A stretch of DNA of 64,000 nt from Mycteria americana (lineage: Eukaryota; Chordata; Aves; Ciconiiformes; Ciconiidae): contig NC_134367.1 of NCBI RefSeq assembly GCF_035582795.1, positions 41,443,062-41,507,061 on the forward strand, in the 5' to 3' direction. The translations under genes and the position numbers were made by a program. The notes beneath the pieces were generated by a model, which saw nothing but the letters and a program-made list of their open reading frames with translations, made no database searches and was not told where the DNA came from. Numbering within the stretch: position 1 is the stretch's first letter; every line of letters begins with the position of its first letter. Shown one piece after another: positions 1 through 14,129 of this stretch.

Positions 1-880
1 GCAGAATAGGCTGGAACTATTCTGCAAGAAATGGCATGGTTAGTGTCAGAATTTATTCATCTAAATAGAACTGGTGAAGCTAAGAAATGAAAGGCCCTAA
101 ATGCACAAGTGAGAAATTTTGACTAAACCATGGGATGCACTTGAAGAGCAGTGTGTTGTGGCCAGAGATAAGTCTGAAAGATGACCTGAACAGTTAATAA
201 TTTAAATTAACTTCAGGGAGCTAAAATTGCTGAAATGAAAGGCAATGAGAAAGGAAGTGTTGATGGCAAAAGAAATTGAGCTTCTGGACAAGTATTATAA
301 GGACAAAAAGGCCAAAATCTAAATGTGATGTGGGAGAACTGGGTCAAAAGTAACACATCTGTGATACTGGAGAAAGATGGAAAGAAGGCAGAGTTTCACG
401 TAGAGGAAAAACAAGCATCAGTTTAGCCATCCTGAGTTTAAGATTACAGCTATGAGATAAATAAAGTCAGAAAGAAAATTAAAGGTGTGGTTTTCATCAG
501 AGGTCTGGATTTGCAAAGCACACCTGAAATTTCTCAGCCCAAAGCAGATAAAGGGGTGCAAGACTTGAGACTGTAGGAGATGGGCCAGAAGGTCAGATCC
601 TTGTTGGACTCTTGTGAACCACCAGAAGTACAAGGGGACCACAACAAAGTGAAGGAAAGCTGAGAATCAGTAAAGAACTATGTCACAAAACCCCCAAAGT
701 GAACAGGGCTTCAAGAGCAAAACGGCAGAGAAGTTTGAAAAGCAAGAGGGCAGAAGATGTAGTAATACGCTGAGGCATTGTATTTGTCCGCATCTACCTA
801 GTCACAAAGCTTGTTCTTGCATCTTATGTGTAGAAATTCTGCACCTCAATAATTTTTATTTTATTTTAAATTAAATTGAC
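1..880 (+). pseudogene. Possible decayed processed pseudogene, unidentified
   Basis: Several short plus-strand stretches read like a basic, coiled-coil-like protein broken by stops and frameshifts: MAKEIELLDKYYKDKKAK (about 264-318), then KIKGVVFIRGLDLQSTPE and MGQKVRSLLDSCEPPEVQ in one frame (about 475-640), then VTKPP, then in a shifted frame VNRASRAKRQRSLKSKR. An AT-rich 3'-UTR-like stretch follows near 845-875. No introns or known domain seen. The parent gene is not recognised and chance similarity to coding sequence is possible. Confidence 0.25.
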
Positions 881-3800
881 CAAGATGTGCCTATATAAGA
901 TTCATAATGTTTCCATCTGCCTGGAACTTTGTACTTGCGAGCCCTTAAAAAGAGGAAAACATCTTGTATTAAATTTTTTAAGCAGCCAAAGTGCTTTTCA
1001 TTTTCTCCCCCCTGTAGTTTAAATTTAAATTTATGTTTCTAAATTTACATATTCAAAAACTTAATCTGAAACCTGTTTGGAATTTGGATGTCTCTTTTTA
1101 TCACATTTCATTTAATTGCAGATTCTTCTGCAATTGAGGCATCACCCCTGCAGCTACTGGATGTCAAAGGACAAAAAAAATAAATTGCTTGAAAGAAAAC
1201 TGAAGCCACATTTCTATTCTGCATTTGAGCTGCTGACATTTTCTAGATAACACCAAGAGATGTCAGAATACTGGCTGTTAAAGCAGTCTATGTTTGGAGC
1301 CTATTAAGTTGAATTCTGAGAGTGAAGGGAAATGTGAAGACTTCTGGAGGGACTGACATATACCATTACTTGCTTTATTTCAATTTTATAGGGAAAAAAA
1401 GGAGGGCTTTTCCTACTTTTTTGCCCAAGAGCTCCTCTTAAAACGTGGCAGGTTGCCAAGAGCCTGCAATTTCACTCTAATTCCTCTGTGTATTCGAAGG
1501 CTCCACAATACAGCTCCTGCCCTTCTGATGAGGAAGGGCTGAGAGGAACTCCTATCAGAGCCTCTTACTCTCTCATTACTGCCAGAGGCCACTGCTGACC
1601 CGTCTTCCTCTTTGGCACCAATAATTCTGCCTCTTTAATGCTCCCACATTACATTGCTCACGGGGTCCAGATTGCCTCTTCTTGTTGATAAAGCTGTAGC
1701 TCCACCAAGGTCTTTAGAGTTACACCAGGGTAAAGGCATCTGGAGGGAGGAAGGGGGCTCCGAGTGTCTTGCTCGGGTCACTTGTATGTCATGTAAAGCA
1801 ACCAGAATGATCTTGGCCTTGCTTCCTAAGCACCGTCTTGTCTTCTGATGCAGTGGTAAACCTAGGGAGGAAATCAGTTTCCTGTCAGCTGAATTCTCCC
1901 TGGAGCTCCTTGGCATGCACAGGCAGTCTGGCAGGACATCCCTCCAGAGACCATATTCCCGTCCCTCAGCCCCTTGCTCCAGGTCCTCCATCCCATGTAC
2001 AGAAAGAGCTGTCTCAGCACAGACCTTCCCCCATCCACTGCACAGGGCACTGAGCCTGAGACATGCTAAGAAAAAGCATGAAGGAGTGAAGAGACCATGA
2101 ATGCAACCAGCTATGGCTTCCAGAGGCAAGCTGCTTTTCTACAAAGCTTCCCACCCCTCCACACTCACAGCCCTGGGAAGGATGCATAGGGCTGGGCAGC
2201 GTGCATAGGGCTGAGTAGGCTGTATATGGCTGGGGAGGGTGCATAGGGTTGGGCAGAGCTGAGCCTGGACGGACAGGCCCAGATGGACTCCTTCCAGACC
2301 TAGCTGGGACGTCTCTGCCAACCTGCTAATCTTGATCTTAGGTTAACAGACAGCTGGCGGCATTTAATCAGAGGCCCCATTCACGTATACCCTCCACACC
2401 AATGAGTCTCCTGAACTGCGTTGCGCTGGATAACGCAGGGCTATCAGTTGCTTCCTTCAGTTGCTCCCAGAGACTTTTGTGTTTGCCAGTTTATAGATCA
2501 TCTTAAATATTGTTTCTGACTTCAAAGATAAGTGGATGTATTTAAAGGCATTTGACCATCCATCACATCTGAGCAAGAAATATTACAGAACAGCTTCTCC
2601 CCCTGCATAGCAGTTGGCCAGAGGTTTTCTACCGAACCTCCTGCCTCAGCCTACACTACCCTTAGCATTGACGTTCCCCGTTTCCCCGCACCAGCCTGCT
2701 CTCATGGCACGGTCCTTCTTCAGGAGTACTGCTGTCGCCTGCCTCAAAGGCAGCGAGGGTGTGCGTCAGCCTGGTCGGGACTGCCACAGGACCACGTAGA
2801 CCCTTTGCCAAGCTACTGGAAATTTAGAGGAAGCAATCCGAGCAAGCAGAGCTGCATCAAGCAATGCACATCTCGGTCTAGAAGGCTGAATCCAAGCAGA
2901 AACAGCCCGAGAATCCGAAATCCTTTGTACATGCCCATGTTACTACCATGTGAAGCGATTTGCAGCTGGTTTCACCAAATTTAGCTTTCCAGTGATGCTT
3001 TTCAGGAGCTAATTCACCGTTTCCTCAGTTTGGATCTTTGTGTTATGACTTGTCGTGATGAAGGGTGCAAGTGGGTGGGGGTAGATAGCTGCTGTCTTTA
3101 CCAGCACTTTACCTTAACTCAGCCCCTGGGAAGATCTGAGTGCATTATATATGGCTCAAGCCTTACTGCAAGAGCTCTAGGTCCCTGATTAGCTAAGCCA
3201 AGGTCAACTTAAAATTCAGTGAAACATGCGCTACTTCACAGGGAAAACACAAGAGGCTGAATGCTTTTCAACCTAAGCAGTAATGTTTGACTCTTCCCAA
3301 GACCCAGCGATTATCAGCTTGTACTGGTGAGCTAGTCAGGAAAATAACAGGCTTCATTCTCCTCTCAGACTAGAATCACACAGGAGATAGTCCACCAAAC
3401 TCGGTTCACCTAAGAGGTACAAATGTAACGCAAATGAAGACTGAGGCCCACACCATTTTAAGGTTTTAACTGTTCTCTTAGTCTGAAGGAAAAAGACTGC
3501 CTTGAAAATACCAATAGCTATTCCAGAGGAGATAAGAGAAAAATATGTAAACATCCCAACCAGTACTGAAGGCCCTGCAGAAGGAAAAAGGATTGCTCAG
3601 AAAACTGAGATGATATTCCAGAGGACAAAAGAATGAAATAAACCCCTAAATTACCTTCAACCATGCATTCAGGGACACAATCACATTATTTTGCTCAGTC
3701 CATTCTTTCTTTCTAATCAGATTAATAAATATATACACCAGGAAACATTTATATATTGTATATGTGGGAGCTGATTTTATTCAGCATTTTGAAAATCCTT

Positions 3801-4464
3801 AAGCCTGCTGTTTATTTCGATTATTTATCATTTTGCAAAGAGAATGCAGGCACCCAGAGCTCAGAAAAAGATCAGAGAGTCCAGCTCTCCTCAAGGCTAT
3901 TTTTTCTTTTTAATCCTCAGGGACCTGATTGAATTTTTCTCTGTTTATTATTATTTTATATTTCTTCTGCGCATTCTATTTATTTATTTTGATTTATAAA
4001 TTATATTACCATGCTAAGGGCAACTGTCCTCTCTGAATCATTCCTCTTCTGCCTGTGACATTTGTGCAAACCTCGTGTCTGCCTTCCGCGTTTCAGCCCT
4101 CAGCCCCAAACTACTTTAGGCCACTGTATTGTTTAATTTTTTCCTCACTTGGCCAAGCAGCCTGAAACCAACTGCATAATATTCTATTTGACATTAAGCC
4201 TCACATATACTTTACAGTCTCTAAGTTCTCTGGGGCAATAGCTGTCTTTTTAAATTATGTATAGTGGGGCCAGCGTAATGGGGCCTCAGGCCTTGAAATG
4301 GCTCCCTCAGGCACTGCCACAATGCAGCGTGTATTTCTAACAGCAGAGGAGGTGAACCACCAGAAGAAGTGCCCGATTCTCTGTCCCTCGGTAACGTTGC
4401 GTCCCCGCTGGAACACATGCTACAGCTAAACACGAGTTCAATGTGGGGGTAAACGATGACATTT
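881..4464. other. Intergenic, no gene seen
   Basis: AT-rich with a somewhat GC-richer part at 1500-2800 that holds only short overlapping open frames on both strands, plus the 19-bp minisatellite. The 3700-4000 stretch is A/T-rich. Nothing else recognised. Confidence 0.6.
2172..2253. repeat. 19-bp minisatellite, four copies
   Basis: Four imperfect copies of a unit like aggatgcatagggctgggc in tandem. Confidence 0.8.
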
Positions 4465-4536
4465 AAGGGCTCGTGGAGGTCAAAAGAGATGATCCAATGG
4501 TCCCTCCCAGCCTTCGATCCATGAATCTATGAATAC
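4465..4536 (+). mobile_element. Ancient CR1 3' tail fragment
   Basis: gagatgatccaatggtccct, cccagccttcgat and the terminal ccatgaatctatgaat match the decayed 3' end of an old CR1 (gatgatc...ggtcccttccagcc...attctatga). Confidence 0.65.
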
Positions 4537-7500
4537 AGATAACAGCAATTAAAAGGCAGCTCTGTGAAAAGGTCTCCACAGCCACTGCTGCAGGGACACC
4601 GCGAGAGTTTTGCTGGAAGACTTCTTCGGGAGTGAGGCCATGGAGCAACTCTGCTTGCGATGAACAGGCACCACCTCGGGGCAGAAAACATCTGCCGGGG
4701 GCGGCGGAAAGAGACGTCTCTCAAATAATGTCATCTTAACTAAGCTGGAGGTATGACGACTCTGTTGCCGATTTCCGAAGTGGTGCCACAAATAAATGAA
4801 TCAAATTCTCCACGCATAATTTTTAGGAGTGAGCAACCAGGAACAGGGAGCGGCATGGATGAATTTCGAATCGTTCACTGACTGGCTGTTGACCCTCCTT
4901 TAAATTCCCACCGGTTTTGGAGTTGCTCATCTCTGCTGGCTCTGGGTTCACACTGTAACTCAAAGTAAGCTGCAGCTAAGAGAAAAAAATAAAACTATCA
5001 GGACATTATTTGCAGGTGTGGTCCAGGCAAGACAAGGACTAGGACTCCCAGACGGCACAGCTATGGAAAGCTTGCTAAGCGAGGCAGAGGATATGCAACA
5101 TCCCCAGACACCCAGCAGCAGGTCTTTGAGACAGAGCTGAACCTCACCTTGTTTGAGCCCAGAAAAAGACTCCCTGTGGAGAAGAGGTGGGGGTCAGTAC
5201 GTGCCCGGCTGTTAACTTTATGCCCTTGCTATACCTTCGCACAGCACCGCCAAATGGCGGTGGATCATTTATGGACATGGGAAAAAGGAGCTGCCTTTTT
5301 CAACTAGCCTACTTACTTGCAGCAGGCATCAGCAGTAATTGGCAACAAGAGCAAAAAATAAACTTTGAGCAACCTCACCCTCCCACCAAATCCCTTCCCA
5401 AACATGTATTGTTTTGCAAGCAGATAATATTTCTAGTAATGAAGCAACAAAGCAAATACAGTTCAGTGCTCTGTAAACACAAATGCACACAGACCAATAC
5501 ATGAGCCTTGGAATAAAATTCTTCAAAAAAGCACTTCTTCAGATGCTTCCCAGTGACAGAGTACCTGCCAACGAGAAATCACGACTTTTCAGAAATTGCT
5601 TTATAATGCAAAAGCACTGGAAATCATAGTTATGACTTTCCAAAACAAATGATGTTCAGGCTCTGCTTGGGTCAAAGATGCAACGGGAAAGGCTAGAAAT
5701 GCGAGGCTGCCAGCTGGTGGGTCTTGGCTTCGACTCAGCTCCCAGAATGACCCAGCAACAATTCCTCTTCACTTACCATGCTCTGCATTATTTTGGCACA
5801 GAAATACCCCTAGTTCTCTGGCATGATTTCATGACAAATTGTTTGATCTTCGCCTGCACATTTCTGCAAGGCCTTGCTTCTCCTGCTGCAGCGTGCCGCC
5901 TTCCTGACTTCTTTCTGCCAGTGCTGGCATTGCCGATAAGGAGCCGCAAAAGATATGCCTGGGTAACCTCAAGCTGCTCTGAGCAACCGTAAGCCCGCAG
6001 GACTCTCATGATGCAAGTCAGCTCCAGACATCTCAGAAGTGCTGGCAAAATTGAATTGTGTTGCAAAAGCGCAGCAGCAGAGCCAGGGGAGGGTCCTGGA
6101 GAGGCACACTTTCCAGCTCTGCTATGGCAGAGGTGTCAGGGGAGCAAAGGGCGGATGACAACAGTTGCGGGGAAGCCCGTAGGTCTTCGCTTCTGCCATC
6201 AAAGGCCACCCCAAGTGTCCTGATTCCTCTGGCAACAGCCACCAGGCTGGCTCTCCAGGGCACTCGCACTGACGAAGGCGGCTGCAGGAGCCTGAACTCA
6301 CTCTGGTTTCACCAGCAGTCTGTTGCCATAGGCAACTGCCTATTTTGCCTATACCTAGAGCTGGCCCTGAGCAATATACGCAGCAGGATTGCTATGATGA
6401 GATTAGCACTCTTTATTATACTATCCCTGCCCTTATCACCAACCCCAGCTCTCACAAATTCAAGATAAGGAAATTTCCCTCATGTACTTACCATGGTCTT
6501 GAACAGCACTTTAGAGAGAAGCAGTGAACGCCACTGTATTCACATTTACATGGGAAAATTTAGGGAGCCGTTGCTATTCTTGTTTTCAGGTCCTCTGAAC
6601 TCTTCAATGTCCCAGTTCTGGTCTGGTTGCTTATCAGTTACCCCAGCTTGAGTAGCCTGAGGGTGTCCTCTCTGCACTAGGCTAATGTCAATATGGGACC
6701 AAGGCATCGTAATCCCCTCAACTGTGGCCCGTAATCTTCTCCATTTGTTAAAAGAAAAAGTGTCTCCCTCCTGATCCTTCTAATACAGGAATAGCCTGTT
6801 TCTTAGGCCAGCTTTAGCCTGCGCACCACTTCACTTTTGGTAGCTGGGATAGCGAGCTACATCAGGTAAGCATACCTGTTAGCTTACAGGAAGGTAAAAC
6901 ATCTCTACAAATGCTCTAAGTCTCACTGAAAGCCAGAACAGGACTTACTCCCTAGAGACTCAGACACGCAACCAAATCACTGCCGCTTAACACATTACCA
7001 TCCATCAGCTGAGCAGCTCAACTGCAGGCATGGCTGCATTGCACTGCCCTGGCCTGACTCGGGATCACCACAGGGAAATGGAGTGGACTCTAAATTAGAA
7101 ACGGTGAGCCTAAACCCTTTCTTGCACGTATTTTCCATTCAGGTTCCTCACTCCTTATTGAAATACCTTGTTGATTGTGGGAAATACCTCACTGAATGTA
7201 GCCCAGATTCTCAAATACTGCTTTTTAATCAGAGTAAGGCATCTAATTCCTTTAAAAATCTTAGGCTTTAGAGCCTTCAATACTTGCGTAGCTCTAGAAG
7301 TCTGAGCCTCAAATTGGGTTCTGCAGAAAGATATTTATGTAATGTGAAATCCTGTTGTATTAAACAACAAATAGAGGCCTAAATTGACCTGACAGTGACC
7401 TTTTTAATAATAGAAAATCATCAAAATAAACAAAGCACAATGCAAATGCAGAAGATTTGGTTACAGTAGATTTGATCAAATAAAACAGACAATCTAATTA

Positions 7501-10500
7501 ACCAGTGATTAGATTAAGTAGAAGTCTCTGTACTGAGTGATGGATAATTAACTGGAATTGTATTTACTTTTTTTTATTGTACTGCAGAACAAGGCACATC
7601 TTTGCCTTTCTTTCCTTCCACTGCAAACTTTTAATTAAACAAAATTATTCTGAATGTTTTACACAGAATCTAGGCCTCTAAGCAAACACGGTAAGTTGGA
7701 AAGGGAAAGGCAGCCCTATACTGAGATTTAGTTGTCGATCAATACTGTTTGTATAAATCTCATCCACCGTAACAGTTACAACCCTGGCTTTTCAGAGCTG
7801 CTTGGCATTTATAGCTCCAGCTGAGTGGAATGTGAGCTGCAGGTGCTCAGCCCTTTGGAGAGCCATACCATTATTGTTCAAACCTAATTTATGCTTGAGA
7901 ACAAACAAACAAACATATTCAAGGCAACTCCTAATTTCCGCACCTGAGTCGATCAAGATTTATTTTTATCAAGGCAAATGCACATAAGGGAATGGTGCAC
8001 AGCTGATCGGAATCTAAGACAGAAATGGATCTTGCACTTTGAAATCCTTATCAGAAATGGCTGTGGTGACTTTTAAGTGTAGGCTATGTAAGAGACAGTC
8101 TTTTAAAGTGATTTAATTCCCTCCTTTTAAGAAGTGTAATCTGGAAGATTGGTTTGGCTCCCCATCACTCCCAGGAAAACACTACACTATGGAAGAAGCC
8201 CTTTTAATAACACAGCTTGTCAAATGTTAGATGTCATTTTATTTTTTAAGCATTTTGCTAATTGCATATTTGCCAGAGCCTCTGTGATATCCTATAAAAG
8301 CTGTCATAGCAGACAATCACTAGGTTCACCGTACACATGGGTTGCATATTCACATGTCCCTCTGTTCGGAATACGTAACAGTTAATTTGATGAAATATCT
8401 GCTGGCAAAATTTCTCCCCTAGCTGTGGGACTACTGTCTGTCTGTCTGTCTAGACACTCTTACTGCTCTCATTACCATGGTATCTCAGTGCATCCAGACC
8501 CATGGATATCCGAGGAGGAGTTAATAAGCATTAGCTCTTGCTAGGTCTCTTCAGAGGATGCTTCTGCCAAACTGCAGGGGACAGCAGACGAAAACAGCAT
8601 GATTCCTGAATGCGATGAGCTGCCTGACGAGGAAAGCTAGCAGGACAGTGTGGAAGCTCTGGCATCTATTTAGCAGTGCCTTGCAGTCTGCCTCTGGCTA
8701 AGTGGCAGGGCATGCGTGTGTTGGCTTATACGCAGGCGTTTTTGTCGCTTGTGTGCAGAGACGAGCAAAGCTGGAGTTACTGCAAGCTCTGTGCTAGCGA
8801 GGATGCCAAGGAACACCATGTGGAGGCGGGTGAATTCTGGATGAGAGAGTGGGTAAACAGAAAGGCTGAAGCGCCAGGGGTAGCCTCGGGGGCATTCCCT
8901 TAGGGAACAAACAGCAACTGAGCTAGAAAGTAAGGCCTCACTACAGCAATTAGCTTCTCGAGCTGATCTAAGGTATCAGCTAGACTTTTAAGAGAAAGAC
9001 CTAGTTGACCAGGTGACATGCATGCCTGTAGCTGCTGTATTTTAAGGCTATATTTTTTGGTCCTGAAATGCTAGTCCATTAATTCACCCATTTACCCATA
9101 AAACCTGGAATCTCTTTCATGGTGCAGACTTTATTTTCGCTGGTGCCGAGTGCAAGATGGAAACAGATAAAACCGCACCTTCTCAGCACTGTTGATGCCC
9201 AGGTAAGAGAACTTCTATTGCCCTTCTCATAAGCAGGCTTTTAACTAATTTGACTTGTACTCAGTCCCCACTTCTGAACAACCTGAAAAACCACTCTGAC
9301 CAAAAATGGCTGTAAACCAAAATGTGGCCTGTGGTATGTACAGAGGCAGAAGGCCATTTCAGCAGTCATTCTCCCAGTTGTCAATCTCCCTCTCCTCACA
9401 CGGAGTTACTGTGTCTCTAACCTTTCTCACTAAAGTCTGTCCAGAGTAACAGGAAAATGGATGGGACTATATGAGAATGCCTAAGAATATATGTGAATCC
9501 TCTGATATTTCTAGCATAAAATATTCAACAGCTATTGTTGTTGAAAAAGCTGGGTGTCAGGAAGGCCTGTGGAGCTCCTAAATAACATGGACAGAATCAT
9601 ATCATCACAGCATGCTATTGCCCATGGACAAAAATCTCAGCTGAATTCCATCATCTTTCTCTTCACAAGGCCGCCAAGACAAAGAATTACATACAAGCCA
9701 CAGGACTCGGGAGTGTTTTCCAGTGTCCAGCAGCCTAGATGCCTCCTGACTCCGTCTCGTGCCAAAACCCAGACATGTGTCTTCTCTTCCTCCCCTACTC
9801 CTTTCTCCTCTTGTCTTCCTTTCTGGAAGGCCAGATGTGTAGATGTAGGCATGAGGGCCGCAATGCCGGCAAGGAAGAAGGAGTTGTAGAAGGTAAAGGA
9901 AAGCTCCTCCAGCTTTGGTGACAGCAAGGAAGGGGGAGAATGAGTAGATGTGGAATATTAGTTCTCCTGAGAAATGTCAGATAAGAGGAAAAGAAGAAGT
10001 AGTGCCTAATTTTTTCTGCTCAGTGGCGATATATGCATGCAGACACCAGCCTAGGAAATGTGGGGGAACTCTAATGAATCTCTCCGAGTTGTGTCTATGG
10101 TGCTGATTACCGCTGTTCCCGCAGAAGCCACTTGTATTTGTGATTTGGAGATGTTTTCAGCAGGCAATGAAGTATTAGTCACTATTTAAAAAATGTACCA
10201 CATAATTGCAGAAGATAGCATGTTCCCGTTCCAATTAGAAGTGAATAACTGCAATACCTGAAGGAGCCTTGTGCAGCATCTGTAGGTAAATACCACTCTT
10301 TGTAAAGGAATCTACACATAGAAAAATGCATAATAGGCTTGTGAATGGTAAGGTTTAGATGTAAACTACTGAAGTAAAAGAATCACTATCCCATGGAGAA
10401 ATCTAAGCAGAGTTTGAGATGTTTATTCTAAAAAGATGCAAAATATATTGCTAGAAAATTGTGCTCTCCTTTATTGCTTGTATATCAATACGGCAAGCAG

Positions 10501-13500
10501 AACACTTTCTACCTGAGAAAAGTTTGTCCTCAGCTCTTCACATTAAATTCACAAAAACATTTAGACATGGCAATGCTTCATCTTCAACCACAGCCTGTCT
10601 TCATACGTTAACCATGCCTGCAGCCATTCTCCAACACTGAGGTCAACTAGCATCAATGGCCCATATTGACTCTTAAAATTCCTACACAGCATGGCTGTTG
10701 CAAACTGTTTACTGGGAATGGGACAGTTCCCAGTAAACACCTAAGTTAGCTCACTCCAAGTGCTGAGATGTACCCTAGCTGCTAGGTTATGTAGGGGAAA
10801 TGTAGGGGCCTCTATTCAACATGTACGCAGTCTTTTGGCATGTGTAGAGCAGATGGGCAGATTCTGATGATCTACATGTTGAAGGTGGTTGCTGAAAGTG
10901 GCAGTGCAGTGACTAAATCCATGCTTTTGTAGTTTCAGCCCTCAACATTTCACTCCCACCCTAGAATTAGTAGCATCTAATCAGCTTGAACCTATGCTGT
11001 GGCAATATGTCAGGTACCTACAGAGTGTCCATGAACCAGCGAACGAACTTTAAATCAACTGAAAAATCCCACTGATTTGTGAATGGAACTATATGTGGAC
11101 CCTCAGCAAAAAATGCAACCAGTTCTGCAGCTTTGGTGCGTTCCTGCATTTGGTGAGGTGTTGATAGGCCTACAAGGGCCAAGTTCAGGACTTTGATTAA
11201 GCACATGCAACTCTACTCTCTTGACAGAACTGCACTTGCCCATTGAAGGTCTGATTCAGACCCGAGATCTTTGTACACCATGTTTATGTTGCCTTCTTTG
11301 CATAATTATACAGTGCTGAAGGATCTTTGAACAAACTTATTTTATAAAAGGGAATAGAAATATATATGGGGTATGACTGCAGGCTTGCAAACAACATAAA
11401 TACCTGAAAAACCCTCTGTTCTGCTATTGATCCAAAGGAGTGCTGGAAACATTACTATGGCAACAATTCTTACCCAGTGGAAGAAGCATGCCATTATCAG
11501 TGCATAGGAACAAAACAAGAGGAGGCGTTTTTCAGAACTGTTGCCCACTTCCCCTTGACCTCTCCAGATGTGCTGACCTTCTGGCATGAGCTCCTGCTGC
11601 AGGAGCTTTCAGTGAGATATGACTTACAGAATTATTTATTGGCCCATGCACAGAGAATAAAGAAATTCTATTGACGAACAGAGTCCTGTCACAGAAAACA
11701 GCACTGCATGGAACTCCTGTTTTCTAAGAGTATCAAACATCTTCCTTACCTCGTTAACAACCTGGGTTATCGGTGTGAATAAAAGAGACAAGGCTGCTCT
11801 GGCTCCCTCTAAATGTTGTCTATGTCATTTGGCTGCACACTACTTGAGCCTTTTGCAAGTACAGTTATTAACTCCCAAAACTACTGAGCATCTAATCTGG
11901 CCATGTTCTTACTGAGAATGAGTTCAGGCTAAAGTACAAATCTGTTGGCGTTGTGGTAATGGTGTTATTTGGTCTATTAATTAGCAGCTAGACTAATAAA
12001 GTCAGCAAGAAACCGTTTTGCATTATATGGCTAAATTGAAAGTCCACATCCCATATAGCCTGAAGGCAGAATTGAGAGCTAATCATATTCCAGGTGTTTG
12101 TAACACTTAAGAAGCTCTGTCTGCTGCTCCTAGCTGCACCTCTCATCCCCAGCCTCACATATGGGTAATTTTAAGGAGTACTGTGACTCTGCCCACCGTT
12201 CCTAACCCTGGGGAGGGGAGTGATACTGGCTACAAGTCCAGGCAGGCTGTTCTTCCTGTAAATGGCTGAGGAAAACGATTGTGTGGGAGATGGTGCCAAG
12301 CGAGGAGAGAAAAGGAGCAGCCTGGAAGAAAGCTTCCAAATACACACTCCCACTGCAGAAACACTTTATGGCTGTCCTGAGGCTGGGGAGAACAAGAAGC
12401 AGCTGCAAGCTCTTTCCAAGCTGTTTGTTTGCCAGTCTTCCCTCTGGGCAGCCTGTGGTACAGCCAGCGGTGAGAGCAACATGAGTAGGTGGAACAGCTC
12501 TGCCCACTTGGGAGCTCACTAGTGCTCCACAGATCCACCTAACAGCATGAGCCAAGTGGATATTGCCCATTGCCATTAGTACTGTTATCCCCCTTTTTTA
12601 AAAAAAACAGAAAAATAAGAAGGGTCAGAAAAAATGAGAGAGAGCCTGGGCAGAAGATAGACTGTACAAAGAGACTAAGACTAATGCCAAGTATGTGAAG
12701 TACAAGGAAGGAATGGAAGGGACATCACTACTATCTAATAATGTTGAGAAAATACACAAAGTGCCATCCAGCCTTTTACTACGTCCCAGCCTAAAAAGCT
12801 GAGTTCCTGCTTATTCTGTAGAGATGGTAAAGATCTATTTCTTCTAGAGAAGTATGTAGCCCTGCTGTTCCTGGAAATTATTCACCTTTCCTTCATGGAA
12901 GATGTCTCCTGCATCCCATCACGAGCGGCCACAGTGGCACGGAATATATGTGCATCTGTGTGTATATACACATGCATACACATAGATAGGAAAGTGTGTT
13001 GAAAATGTCTCGATGAAAGAAAAACTAGAATACACACTTGGATTTAACCTATTTGGTCAATCTTTTTCCCTTCCCTAGAGGCAGCTGGTTTTATTCAATA
13101 TTGACTTTTTTTCTACTTCTAGATGACTTTGGGTCCTGAACATATAGAAATAGGGGCTATTATAAAGGATATAATTATTATTTTGACAACATCAACTTCG
13201 ACAGCTTCATGAACTTTATTGAATAAATGATGGTTCATTACCCACCAAATAGTATTTTCCCACTTCTCCAGCTTTCTCTGCCTTCAACATCTGTGAGCCT
13301 TCCAGGTATTTTATACAAGTAATAATCTCTCTTCTACCCTTTAGGGAAGTAGCTTGATCAGTTCCAGGAATTTTCTTCCATATTGGTTGTTGCACGTGTG
13401 AGAGCAGGTGTCCTGGGAAGAAATTATTAAGAAAAGGTAAGTCAAAGAGATAAGATACACGGAGAGTCTCAAATGCAGGGAAAACTCTGTTCATTTTCAA

Positions 13501-14129
13501 CTCCCATGAAAGCGAATTTCACACAGCCCAGGTCCAGCTCTGCAGTCACAAGCAACCCCTTGTTGGCTGCATTTCTTTATTCTGGGGAAATGCAATAGCC
13601 GATGGAAGTCATGCTCACTGAGAAGGATGTTCTCACCCAGATTGCTTGGGACATCTGCAGAGGCTTTCTGAACATCGAAGCGGTGACTACAACATGGATT
13701 CGGTGTAAAATGTGGGAGCATCACTTGCAAACACTGATGTTGGGTGGTGGGGATGCTGACTGCAAGCAGGCTCTTACAGCCTCTACCTGCTGGCCCGGGG
13801 TCCCACTCACAACCAGAACTGTTGTCCAGCGTGCCCATCGTACACGATCGCCAGTTTCCCGCTCTGAACACAGGTGCATTTCTTCGGTTTGTGCAGCCCC
13901 GCTTTGCACAGGACGCTGGCATACGGGGGGTTGAAAGGTACTGTGGAAATCCTAGGATAATATTTTAAGAAACAGGAGTCAGCCACAAAGATTTGAATCT
14001 AAACCTGCCTTTTCTGGACTTTGGAGAAACAAAAGCTTTAGTTGCAAATGCAAATGTTACTATTCAGGACCATCTTTAGCAGGTAGCCACAAAGTTTGAG
14101 CGCCACAAAGTTTGCCACCCATTTTATCA
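4537..14129. other. Intergenic region upstream of SPACA1, no gene seen
   Basis: No exon with both good splice sites and protein-like sequence was found. Minor structures are a TGTC run near 8436-8452 and a 13-bp perfect hairpin (10706-10718 with 10727-10739). In amniotes AKIRIN2 lies on this side; none of its coding sequence is visible. Confidence 0.6.
10706..10739. repeat. Perfect 13-bp stem-loop
   Basis: tgtttactgggaa pairs with ttcccagtaaaca across an 8-nt loop. Confidence 0.7.
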
